Source: Rhizobium sp. AC27/96 (GTDB taxonomy: Bacteria; Pseudomonadota; Alphaproteobacteria; Rhizobiales; Rhizobiaceae). From it: 64,000 nucleotides of DNA. The notes under the pieces are model-generated. The model saw only the letters and a list, made by a program, of their open reading frames with translations, did not search any database and was not told the origin of the DNA. The first letter of the stretch is position 1. Every line of letters starts with the position of its first letter. The stretch covers positions 1 through 64,000 of the forward strand of contig NZ_LXKN01000022.1 of NCBI RefSeq assembly GCF_001692325.1. Reading direction: 5' to 3'. Shown piece by piece: positions 18,051 through 26,023 of the stretch. The position numbers were made by a program, and so were the translations under genes.

Positions 18051-18413
18051 CTGGGTATCCGCTCCTGATCCGGCACGAGGTGTCGACGCATTTCATGACA
18101 TGGTTGTGACAGAGTACCTCATGTCCGAAGCATCTGTGCAGAATGGTATTTTGCTGTTCATGTAGAGCGCTTGCCCAACCTGGGAATTGGTGAGGTGACA
18201 ACAAGGTCTGGCCTGCGCCATTCCGATGAAATGCTTGTGGTAACCGGGGCGACCGGCAGAAGGAGGAGACAGTAAATTGCCGCCGATGGCAGGCTTTACA
18301 GATGGTTATTTCAACGCCGTTGCGAAAAATAGAACACTAATTCCATAGGCTATATTGGAATGGCTGGAGCGCTCCGATACCCTCGATAAGCATTCGGTTT
18401 TCGAGGAATTTCA
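18051..18413. other. 363-base divergent intergenic region
   Basis: This gap separates the leftward decarboxylase operon from the rightward ABC/monooxygenase unit and must hold both promoters. Apart from the inverted repeat at 18340-18361 and the AGGAATT ribosome site before 18414, I recognise nothing in it. Confidence 0.7.
18340..18361. promoter_or_regulatory. Inverted repeat ATTCCA-N10-TGGAAT, candidate operator
   Basis: A perfect 6-bp inverted repeat with a 10-bp A/T-rich centre (TAGGCTATAT), ending 52 bases before the binding-protein ATG. The centre resembles a -10 element, so binding here would block or guide polymerase. No regulator gene is adjacent, so the binder is unknown. Confidence 0.45.
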
Positions 18414-20048
18414 ATGACGATCGCAGCCAATTTCAAGGCGTTCACTCTCGCCGTCGGCCTGTCGTTGCTTGCTTCATCGGTCGCGTTTTCGGCCGACGAC
18501 GGCAAGCCCGTACAGGGCGGCACGCTGATTTATCTGGAGCAGCAGGCCCATACCAATCTCTATCCGCCAGCCGGCGGTTTCTATCCGAATGGCGGTATCC
18601 TGAACCAGATCACCGACAAGCTGACCTATCAGAACCCGAAGACGCTGCAGATCGAGCCATGGATCGCCGAATCCTGGACCGTCAACGACAAGGGGACGGA
18701 ATACACCTTCAAGATCCGCAAGGGCGTGAGCTTCTCCGACGGAACGCCCGTCGATGCCAATGCCGTTGCCAAGAACTACGATACGTTCGGCCTCGGCAAC
18801 AAGGACCTGAAGCTGCCGGTCTCCGAGGTGCTCAACAATTACGATCACAGCGAAGTCGTCGATCCCTACACGGTCAAATTCTATTTCAAGAAACCCTCGC
18901 CCGGCTTCCTGCAGGGCACCTCGGTCATCGGTTCCGGTCTCGTCTCCTTGAAGACGCTGGCGCTGCCTTTCGATCAGCTTGGCGATGCGACGAAGATCGT
19001 CGGTTCGGGGCCTTTCGTCGTCGAAAGCGAAACGCTCGGCAAGCAGCTCTCGCTGAAGGCGCGCGCGGACTATAATTGGGGTCCAGCCAAGCTCGAGCAT
19101 CAGGGCAGAGCCTATCTCGACGGCATCAAATACATCATCACCGGCGAAGACAGCGTGCGCATCGGCGCGCTGCTTTCCGGTCAGGCCGATTTCATTCGCC
19201 AGCTTCAGGCCTATGACGAAAAGCAGGTCAGCGATCAGAGCTTCGCAATCTATGCCGCGCCGACGCGTGGGGTGAACGACAGCGTCGTCTTCCGGCCGGA
19301 CAATCCGCTCGTCGCGGATATCAAGGTGCGTCAGGCGCTCTTGCACGCGACCGACAGCAAGGAAATCGTCGACACTCTGTTTTCCGCCAACTATCCGCAG
19401 GCAAAGTCGGTGATCTCGTCGGCTGCTGCCGGCTATCAGGATCTGTCGTCGAAGCTTACGCACGATCAGGCGCTTGCCGAAAAGCTGCTCGACGAGGCGG
19501 ACTGGAAGAAGGGTGCCGACGGTCTGCGCCAGAAGGACGGAAAGCCGCTGTCGCTGGCCGTCTATGAATCCCTGCCGCAGCCGCAGAACAAGGGCGTGCT
19601 GCAGCTCGTCGCCCAGCAATGGGCGAAGATCGGCGTCAAGCTCCAGGTGCTCGCCGGGACCTCAGGAAATCTGGTCACGGACAATGTCGACCCGGCCAAG
19701 ACGCCGCTTGTGGTCGCCGAAGTGGGCCGCGCTGATCCGGACGTCATCAAGAGCCAGTTCTACGCGAAGAACCGCGATGCTCTTCTTCAGAAGGGTGGCC
19801 TCAACCCGAAGGCAGTTTTCACCGACGACAAGCTGAACGGACTGCTGGAAGCAATAGCCTCGGAAACGGATAGCGACAAGCGCTTGGCCGCGGCAAAGGC
19901 AGCGCAAGAATATCTGCTGGATGCGGCCTATGTCATCCCGTTCTTCGAGGAGCCGCAGGTCTTTGCGGGCGCACCTTACGTCAAGGGCGTTGCCTTCGAG
20001 GCTGTGGGTCGGCCTTCCTTCTACAGTGTTTGGCTCGCCGCGCACTGA
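18414..20048 (+). CDS. ABC transporter substrate-binding protein, family 5 (KPN_01854 type)
   Basis: A 544-residue exported protein with a clear signal peptide (cleavage near VAFSADDG) and the peptide/nickel/opine binding-protein fold (GGTLIYLEQQ, WTVNDKGTEYTFKIRKGVSFSDGTP). It would capture the substrate of the importer encoded immediately downstream. The combination of this protein with a luciferase-like monooxygenase and two AhpD-fold proteins is the conserved neighbourhood from which the KPN_01854/KPN_01858/Avi_7169/Avi_7170 families were named. The ligand is unknown. It has a strong AGGAATT ribosome site. Confidence 0.88.
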   Translation: MTIAANFKAFTLAVGLSLLASSVAFSADDGKPVQGGTLIYLEQQAHTNLYPPAGGFYPNGGILNQITDKLTYQNPKTLQIEPWIAESWTVNDKGTEYTFKIRKGVSFSDGTPVDANAVAKNYDTFGLGNKDLKLPVSEVLNNYDHSEVVDPYTVKFYFKKPSPGFLQGTSVIGSGLVSLKTLALPFDQLGDATKIVGSGPFVVESETLGKQLSLKARADYNWGPAKLEHQGRAYLDGIKYIITGEDSVRIGALLSGQADFIRQLQAYDEKQVSDQSFAIYAAPTRGVNDSVVFRPDNPLVADIKVRQALLHATDSKEIVDTLFSANYPQAKSVISSAAAGYQDLSSKLTHDQALAEKLLDEADWKKGADGLRQKDGKPLSLAVYESLPQPQNKGVLQLVAQQWAKIGVKLQVLAGTSGNLVTDNVDPAKTPLVVAEVGRADPDVIKSQFYAKNRDALLQKGGLNPKAVFTDDKLNGLLEAIASETDSDKRLAAAKAAQEYLLDAAYVIPFFEEPQVFAGAPYVKGVAFEAVGRPSFYSVWLAAH

Positions 20049-20055
20049 GCATGTC

Positions 20056-20082
20056 TGCAGCCCGGCCGTTGGACGGGCTGCA
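20056..20082 (+). terminator. Hairpin between binding-protein and permease genes
   Basis: TGCAGCCCG and CGGGCTGCA form a perfect 9-bp stem with a 9-base loop, 8 bases after the binding-protein stop. There is no U-run. Hairpins at this position usually stabilise the binding-protein mRNA or partly terminate, giving more binding protein than permease. Confidence 0.6.
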
Positions 20083-20106
20083 TCTTCATAACGACAGGCA
20101 ATCGCC

Positions 20107-21048
20107 ATGACGAAATACATCTTATCGAGGATCGGACAGGCTTTGCTCGTCCTGTGGGCGGCATTTACCGTTTCGTTCGTGCTGCTGCAATCGATGCCGG
20201 GCGACGCCGTGCTCATCAAGTTTCAGAGCCCGGATTTCGGCCTGAGCCCGGAGCAGCTTGCCGATATCAGGGCTGCCTATGGTGCCGACGGGTCTCTGCT
20301 GCAGCAGTATGGCCATTCGATATGGAATTTCCTGTCGGGCAATTTCGGTTATTCGCTGCAGGCGGGTGTCGCCGTGAGTTCGCAGCTTGCAGTCAGTCTC
20401 CCGTCGACGCTGCTGTTAGCCGGCTTCAGCTTCCTGCTTGCGGTCATCCTGGCGGTCGTCATCGCCATCCTGGCCAATGTCTCCGGCTTCGGCTGGCTGC
20501 GCGGCCTCGTTCAATCGTTGCCGTCGCTGTTCATATCCGTGCCGACTTTCTGGCTCGGCATCATGTTCATCCAGATCTTCTCATTCCGCCTGCGGTTGGT
20601 CCCGGTGATCGATCCCGGTCCGTGGCAGGGATTGATCCTGCCCATCCTGACCGTCGCCATTCCGATCTCCGCCCCACTTGCGCAGATACTGCTTCGAAAC
20701 ATCGATGAAGTCCTGACGCGTCCCTTCATTTCCGTGGCGCGTGCCAAAGGCGCTTCGCGTGGACAAGTGCTCTGGCGCCACGTTGCCAAGAACACGCTTT
20801 TGCCGGTGCTGACGGTGGCGGGCCTGCTCTTCGGGGAATTGATCGCCGGCGCTGTCATTACCGAGACGGTATTCGGGTTGAACGGGATCGGCAGCCTGAC
20901 GAAGCAGGCGGTCGACAGTGAGGATGTCGCCGTCCTGCAGGCGATCGTCGTCATCTCGGCGGCGGCCTTCGTCACCATCAACCTGATCGTCGACCTGCTC
21001 TATCCGATCCTCGATCCGCGCCTGAAAGCAAAGCTTGGAGCCAGATAA
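20107..21048 (+). CDS. ABC transporter permease (OppB/DppB type)
   Basis: A 313-residue inner-membrane permease with about six membrane segments. The N-terminal segment (ILSRIGQALLVLWAAFTVSF) is followed by the conserved extracellular domain of the DppB family. The binding-protein-dependent transport motif, the EAA loop, is seen at about RAKGASRGQVLWRHVAKN. It forms the heterodimeric channel with the next gene product. The stop overlaps the next ATG by one base (TAATG), so the two are translationally coupled. Confidence 0.9.
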   Translation: MTKYILSRIGQALLVLWAAFTVSFVLLQSMPGDAVLIKFQSPDFGLSPEQLADIRAAYGADGSLLQQYGHSIWNFLSGNFGYSLQAGVAVSSQLAVSLPSTLLLAGFSFLLAVILAVVIAILANVSGFGWLRGLVQSLPSLFISVPTFWLGIMFIQIFSFRLRLVPVIDPGPWQGLILPILTVAIPISAPLAQILLRNIDEVLTRPFISVARAKGASRGQVLWRHVAKNTLLPVLTVAGLLFGELIAGAVITETVFGLNGIGSLTKQAVDSEDVAVLQAIVVISAAAFVTINLIVDLLYPILDPRLKAKLGAR

Positions 21049-21959
21049 TGACAAGTTTTGATGCAGCGCACTATCACGACTCAGCCAATCATGCGGACAC
21101 GAGCGATGCGCTGCCGGTGCAGCAGCCTCGCGGGGAAGGCAAGCGGCTTGCCCGCGGATTTCCCTTTCGCGTTCGGCCGGGCCTGCTTCTCGCGATCCTC
21201 ATCGTCGCCGTGGTCGTCCTGTGGGCGCTCATTCCCGGCGCATTTACGAGCTACAATCCGGTCGAAGGCCTGCCCGGCCAGCATCTGAAGGCCCCAAGCG
21301 CCGCTCATCTTCTCGGCACCGATTCGCTTGGGCGCGATCTCTACGCACGCATCATTTACGGCTCCATTCATTCGCTGTCGGGAGCGCTTGCCGCCGTCGG
21401 CATCGCGCTCGTGATCGGCACGATACTGGGTGTGCTGGCAGGTTCGCTCGGTGGCTTGACCGAGACGGTCATCATGCGGATCGTCGACGTGCTGCTGTCG
21501 ATCCCCGATCTGTTGCTGTCGCTCAGCATCATCGTTCTGCTTGGTTTCGGCACCGTCAATGCCGCGATTGCCGTCGGCTGCACGCTGATTGCCAAATTCG
21601 CGCGGCTGGTCCGATCGGAGGTCGTGACGGTCCGCAGGAGCGAATATGTCGAGGCGGCCTTTGGCAGCGGCGGCACTTTTTCCAGGGTGCTGTGGCGCCA
21701 TATCCTGCCGAATTCGCTGACCTCGGTGATCGCTTTTGCCGCGCTGCAATCCGGCTGGGCCATTCTTCAGCTGTCGACGCTCGGTTTCCTCGGTTACGGC
21801 GCGCCGCCGCCCACGCCGGAATGGGGTCTGCTGATTGCGGAGGGGCGAAACTATATCGCCACCGCCTGGTGGCTGACGACCGCACCCGGCCTCGTCGTCG
21901 TGCTTGTGGTGATCTCGATCAATCGCATCAGCCGTTCGCTTGCGGAGGTGGGCAAATGA
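21048..21959 (+). CDS. ABC transporter permease (OppC/DppC type)
   Basis: A 303-residue partner permease. It has a cytoplasmic N-terminal tail, a first membrane segment at about 46-66, then LGTDSLGRDLYARIIYGS, the hallmark of the DppC family, and the EAA loop (EYVEAAFGSGGTFSRVLWRHILPN). The gene overlaps both the preceding stop and the following start (ATGA), so permeases and ATPase are made in a fixed ratio. Confidence 0.9.
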   Translation: MTSFDAAHYHDSANHADTSDALPVQQPRGEGKRLARGFPFRVRPGLLLAILIVAVVVLWALIPGAFTSYNPVEGLPGQHLKAPSAAHLLGTDSLGRDLYARIIYGSIHSLSGALAAVGIALVIGTILGVLAGSLGGLTETVIMRIVDVLLSIPDLLLSLSIIVLLGFGTVNAAIAVGCTLIAKFARLVRSEVVTVRRSEYVEAAFGSGGTFSRVLWRHILPNSLTSVIAFAALQSGWAILQLSTLGFLGYGAPPPTPEWGLLIAEGRNYIATAWWLTTAPGLVVVLVVISINRISRSLAEVGK

Positions 21960-23641
21960 CCTATTTCGCATCGGAAGGAACGAATGATCTTGGCACGCCG
22001 GTTCTGGATATTTCCGGCCTGACGATTGCCTATCGTGACCGCAGCGGTTCACGCACGGCCGTTCACGGTATCGACTTCACCGTCAATCCCGGTGAAGTCG
22101 TGGCGCTGGTCGGCGAATCCGGCTCCGGCAAGAGTTCGACGGCGCAAGCAATCATCGGCCTCCTGCCGCAGAATGGGCATCTGGAAAGCGGCCGGATCAG
22201 GCTCAATGGTCAGGACATTGCCCGCTGGCCACAAAAGCGGCTCGATTCGATCCGCGGTTCCGTCATCAGCCTCGTGCCGCAGGATCCAGGCAATTCCCTT
22301 AATCCGGTGAGGACGATCGGCGAACAGGTGGCCGAAGTCTTGACCATTCATCACCGCGCGCCGCGTGCGGCCGCCTATGTTCAGGCGATCGAATTGCTGG
22401 AGCGCGTCGGCCTCAGCCAGCCCGCACTTCGCGCCAGGCAGTATCCGCATGAACTCTCCGGCGGCATGCGTCAGCGCGTCCTGATCGCCATCGCCATTGC
22501 CCTCAAGCCGTCACTGATCATCGCCGATGAGCCGACCAGCGCGCTTGATGTCACCGTGCAGCGCCATATTCTCGATCTGATCGACGATCTGCGCCGGGAA
22601 TATGGGGCGGCGGTTCTTCTGGTCACGCATGATCTCGGCGTCGCGGCCGATCGGTCCGACAGGCTCGTTGTTCTGCAAAATGGACGCATCCAGGAGCAGG
22701 GGCGCACCGTGGAGCTACTGAGAAACCCGCAAAGCGCCTATACGTGCCGGCTGCTTGCTGATGCTCCGTCGTTGAACGCCGCGCCGCAACGGTCTTCGGC
22801 GCATCCGTTCGAAACAGCACCTGCACAGGAGGACGATATCGTCGTCGTCGAAGGGCTGGTGCAGGAGTTTGACATTGGCGGCAAGGATGCCGGTTTCAGG
22901 GCTCTCGACGACGTGTCCTTTCGCGTCAAGCGGGGCACGACGCATGCGATTGTCGGCGAATCCGGTTCCGGCAAGACGACTGCCATCCGCATCGTCTCCG
23001 CGTTCCAGCGTCCAACGGCGGGAAGGGTCGTCATCGACGGGCTAGATCTTGCATCCTTGCGTGGCGAAACGCTGCGGCTCTTCCGCAAGAAGATTCAGCT
23101 GGTCTATCAAAACCCCTTCGGCTCGCTCGATCCACGCCAGACCATATCGGCGATCGTGGAAGAGCCACTGCTGAACTTCGATCCGCAGCCACGGACGCAC
23201 AGATTGGAACGGGTTACGGCCGTCATCGAGAAGGTCGGGTTGCCCGCCGATGTCCTGCAAAGGCGTCCGCATGCGCTTTCGGGCGGACAGCGCCAGCGCG
23301 TTGCCATTGCCCGGGCGCTCGTTCTTGATCCGCAGATCCTGGTTCTCGACGAAGCCGTCTCCGCACTCGACGTGACGGTTCAGGCGCAGATCCTTTCGCT
23401 GCTTGACGGTCTCCAGCGCGAGCTTGGCCTGACCTATATCTTCGTCTCCCATGATCTTGCCGTAGTGCGCCAGATTGCCGATACCGTCTCCGTTCTGCAG
23501 AACGGCAAGCTGGTGGAGGACGGCCTTGTCGACGAGGTCTTCGGCAATCCGCGCAGCGCCTATACCCGTGAGCTGATCGAGGCCATTCCGGGCAAAAAAT
23601 ATTCGATCGCTCTTCGCCAGCCCCCAAGCAATGCAGGATAA
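21956..23641 (+). CDS. Dual-domain dipeptide-type ABC ATPase (DppD-DppF fusion)
   Basis: A 561-residue protein with two complete ABC ATPase domains. The first has Walker A GESGSGKSS and signature LSGGMRQR. The second has Walker A GESGSGKTT and signature LSGGQRQR. Both have Walker B/DE and the H-loop (VTHDLG, VSHDLA). It energises the importer formed by the two preceding permeases. The start is the ATG at 21956, which overlaps the previous stop; the frame continues upstream only as a shadow. GluTrpLys-type regulatory domains are absent. Confidence 0.9.
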   Translation: MTYFASEGTNDLGTPVLDISGLTIAYRDRSGSRTAVHGIDFTVNPGEVVALVGESGSGKSSTAQAIIGLLPQNGHLESGRIRLNGQDIARWPQKRLDSIRGSVISLVPQDPGNSLNPVRTIGEQVAEVLTIHHRAPRAAAYVQAIELLERVGLSQPALRARQYPHELSGGMRQRVLIAIAIALKPSLIIADEPTSALDVTVQRHILDLIDDLRREYGAAVLLVTHDLGVAADRSDRLVVLQNGRIQEQGRTVELLRNPQSAYTCRLLADAPSLNAAPQRSSAHPFETAPAQEDDIVVVEGLVQEFDIGGKDAGFRALDDVSFRVKRGTTHAIVGESGSGKTTAIRIVSAFQRPTAGRVVIDGLDLASLRGETLRLFRKKIQLVYQNPFGSLDPRQTISAIVEEPLLNFDPQPRTHRLERVTAVIEKVGLPADVLQRRPHALSGGQRQRVAIARALVLDPQILVLDEAVSALDVTVQAQILSLLDGLQRELGLTYIFVSHDLAVVRQIADTVSVLQNGKLVEDGLVDEVFGNPRSAYTRELIEAIPGKKYSIALRQPPSNAG

Positions 23642-23645
23642 TTCC

Positions 23646-24695
23646 ATGAGCACGTCGGCTTTACCAAAACGACTGGGCTTCTTCAGCCGTATTCTCGACC
23701 AGGCGGATGCGGCTGAGCGCTACCGCCTCGTCACCGAGCAGATCATCCATGCCGAGGCGCAGGGTTTTGACAGCGCCTGGGTGGCACAGCACCATTTCAA
23801 TGGCGACGAAGGCGGTCTGCCGGCGCCGCTGGTCTTTCTGGCGGGGCTTGCCTCGCGCACCTCGCGCATCCGGCTGGGGACGGGCGTCATCACGCTGCCG
23901 ATGGAAAATCCCGTTCGTGTCGCGGAAGATACGGCTGTACTCGACCTTATGCTCGGTGGGCGCCTGGAGGTCGGTTTCGGCACAGGCGGCACGCCGCAAG
24001 CTTTCCTGCCGTTTGGGATCGAGAGCGCCGAGCGAGGCCCGGTCTATGGCAAATATCTGGCTCTCGTGCGCGATGCATGGGCCGGACAGGAGCTTGCCGG
24101 CGGCAATCGGCTCTATCCGACCGCGCCTCATCTTGCCGAAAGGGTCTGGCAGGCAACCTTCTCCGTCGGCGGCGGTGAACGGGCTGGCCGCGACGGTGAT
24201 GGCCTGATGCTGTCACGCACACAGCCACGACCCGACGATGCGCCCGATACCGAACTTTGGGATCTGCAAAATCCGATTATCGATGCCTATTTCGCTGCTC
24301 TGCCAAAGGGCCGTGCGCCACGGATTCTCGGCTCGCGCAGCCTCTTCGTCGCCGACGATCGCAAGGAGGCACTCCGGTTTGCCGATATCGGCCTGCGGCG
24401 GAGTGCCGAACGCTTTGCCGCAAGTGGCTTCACCGTTCGTGGCGATACGACCGCCGATCTGATCAAGGCTTTCGATGTGCATGTCGGCACGCCTGACGAT
24501 GTAATCGCGTCCTTGAGTGCGGATACAGCGCTGGCGCGTGTGACGGACCTTGTCTTCCAGGTGCATTCCGTCGATCCGCCGCACGCCCATATTCTGCGGT
24601 CCCTTGAGCTGATCGCGCAGAAGGTCGCGCCGGCGCTCGGCTGGGCGCCGCAACCAGCTGCAAGCAAGGGGCCGCAACTTGCGGCCTCCGCATGA
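23646..24695 (+). CDS. Luciferase-like FMN-dependent monooxygenase (KPN_01858 type)
   Basis: A 349-residue TIM-barrel flavin monooxygenase of the bacterial luciferase family. Seen are GFFSRILDQADAAERYR at the start, AEAQGFDSAWVAQHHF, the TSRIRLGTGVITLP strand and GGRLEVGFGTGG. Members use reduced FMN from a separate reductase and O2 to oxidise carbon, sulfur or nitrogen sites. No reductase is in this unit. It is placed directly after the importer, so the imported compound is probably its substrate. The ATG at 23646 is chosen because the AGGA at 23633-23636 suits it; a second in-frame ATG at 23631 lies inside the ATPase gene. Confidence 0.87.
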   Translation: MSTSALPKRLGFFSRILDQADAAERYRLVTEQIIHAEAQGFDSAWVAQHHFNGDEGGLPAPLVFLAGLASRTSRIRLGTGVITLPMENPVRVAEDTAVLDLMLGGRLEVGFGTGGTPQAFLPFGIESAERGPVYGKYLALVRDAWAGQELAGGNRLYPTAPHLAERVWQATFSVGGGERAGRDGDGLMLSRTQPRPDDAPDTELWDLQNPIIDAYFAALPKGRAPRILGSRSLFVADDRKEALRFADIGLRRSAERFAASGFTVRGDTTADLIKAFDVHVGTPDDVIASLSADTALARVTDLVFQVHSVDPPHAHILRSLELIAQKVAPALGWAPQPAASKGPQLAASA

Positions 24696-24724
24696 AACGC
24701 AATTGATAAAGAGAAGGTATGTCC

Positions 24725-25348
24725 ATGACCTCGTCGACAACTGACGTCATCGATCTTCTGGCTGGTATCCGCGAGGGTTCCTCGCTCTACGCCTTGAGAA
24801 CGGCCAGACCGCAAACGCGCGACAACGCTCAAAGAAGCTATGAGGCGCTTTTCGAGCCGGTGCATGAGGGTGATGTGAGCCGCACGGAGCGCTTTGCCCT
24901 GGCTGTTTTCATCGCCGGCCTGCACGGCGCTGGCAATGTTGAGAAGTTCTATCAGACCGCATTGGAGGAGGTTGCCAAATCTGCGTCACTGGTCGCGGCC
25001 GTCACGGCAGAGGTAGAGGGCGGCCGCACGGTCGGACCCTATGGGCATTATCCGGCCGGGCCTCTTTCCGCCGAAGATCGTACTGGGCTGATTTTCCATG
25101 TGTCGGAAGCGGGGCGCTCGGTTCTCGGGGCCAAGCTCTCGGCCGCCCTGGAACATGCGCATCTCCTTGTCTATCGCCCGCGCGAGGCGAGCGCCGAGGC
25201 GTTGCAGCGGCTTCTGGATGCCGGCTGGACGACGACGGGTGTGGTGACGCTGTCACAAATCGCAGCGTTTCTCTCGTTTCAAATCAGGGTCGTGGCCGGG
25301 CTGAGTGCATTGGCTGCCGCCGGCGCCAGGCAGGCCGTCTCCGCCTAA
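24725..25348 (+). CDS. AhpD-fold protein lacking cysteines (CMD domain, Avi_7170 type)
   Basis: A 207-residue all-helical carboxymuconolactone-decarboxylase-like protein. It contains no cysteine at all, so it lacks the CxxC of true AhpD enzymes and cannot be a thiol peroxidase by the usual mechanism. Conserved-looking segments are SRTERFALAVFIAGLHG and LSAEDRTGLIFHVSEAGRSVLG. It probably acts as a structural or acid/base partner of the next gene product. The start at 24725 follows GAGAAGG at a good distance. Confidence 0.85.
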   Translation: MTSSTTDVIDLLAGIREGSSLYALRTARPQTRDNAQRSYEALFEPVHEGDVSRTERFALAVFIAGLHGAGNVEKFYQTALEEVAKSASLVAAVTAEVEGGRTVGPYGHYPAGPLSAEDRTGLIFHVSEAGRSVLGAKLSAALEHAHLLVYRPREASAEALQRLLDAGWTTTGVVTLSQIAAFLSFQIRVVAGLSALAAAGARQAVSA

Positions 25349-25369
25349 TCGCAAAAAGGATCGTTTCTT

Positions 25370-25972
25370 ATGACCGATACTGTCATCCATCCCACCATCG
25401 AAGATCGTCCCAATGCCTTCACGCAGAAAGAGATCGGCTGGACGCCGTGGCTCAATCCGCTTGCCGAAGACGAATTGACCGACCGGCATTGGCGCGGGCT
25501 TGTCGACGCATCGCGCGCCAAGTCGCCATACTTCATGCTGCTGGCGCGAGATCCGGAAATCCTCGAAGCGCGTACCAAGACCGACAAGGACATTTTCTAC
25601 AATGTCGAGGCAGGGCTGCCCCGCGCCGAACGCGAGCTTGCCGCGACCGCGGCATCGCGCACGAATGGCTGCATATTCTGCGCCTCCGTCCATTCTCGCT
25701 TTGCCTCCCATCATTCTAAGCGGACGGAAGATGTGCAACGCCTGCTCGACGAGGGTACTGGCACCGATCTCGGCAGCCGCTGGAATGCGATCGTATCGTC
25801 TTCGGTCGCGCTGACGGAAACACCGTCGCTATTCGGCGCCGATGATATCGGCAAATTGCGGGACGAAGGACTAAGCGACCTCGAGATCGCCGACGTCATC
25901 CACGGCGCCGCCTTCTTCAATTGGGCAAACCGGTTGATGCTGTCGCTCGGAGAACCCTTGCCGGCTCAATGA
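25370..25972 (+). CDS. Alkylhydroperoxidase-domain protein (Avi_7169 type)
   Basis: A 200-residue AhpD-fold protein with the redox motif CIFC followed by ASVH (NGCIFCASVHSRF), the AhpD pattern of CxxC with a downstream His. The C-terminal DLEIADVIHGAAFFNWANRLM is typical of the family. It may reduce a peroxide formed by the monooxygenase, or itself act on the substrate. It is the last gene of the unit, 21 bases after its cysteine-free sister. Confidence 0.86.
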   Translation: MTDTVIHPTIEDRPNAFTQKEIGWTPWLNPLAEDELTDRHWRGLVDASRAKSPYFMLLARDPEILEARTKTDKDIFYNVEAGLPRAERELAATAASRTNGCIFCASVHSRFASHHSKRTEDVQRLLDEGTGTDLGSRWNAIVSSSVALTETPSLFGADDIGKLRDEGLSDLEIADVIHGAAFFNWANRLMLSLGEPLPAQ

Positions 25973-26004
25973 GCCCAGGCAACGAGCCGACTTTTCCTCG
26001 AAGA

Positions 26005-26023
26005 CCGGCTAAGGGCTAGCCGG
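26005..26023. terminator. Hairpin between convergent genes
   Basis: CCGGCTA-AGGGC-TAGCCGG is a perfect 7-bp stem. It overlaps the stop codon of the leftward glycosyltransferase gene and lies 33 bases after the rightward alkylhydroperoxidase stop. It is a likely bidirectional transcription end, although no U-tract follows on either strand. Confidence 0.4.
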
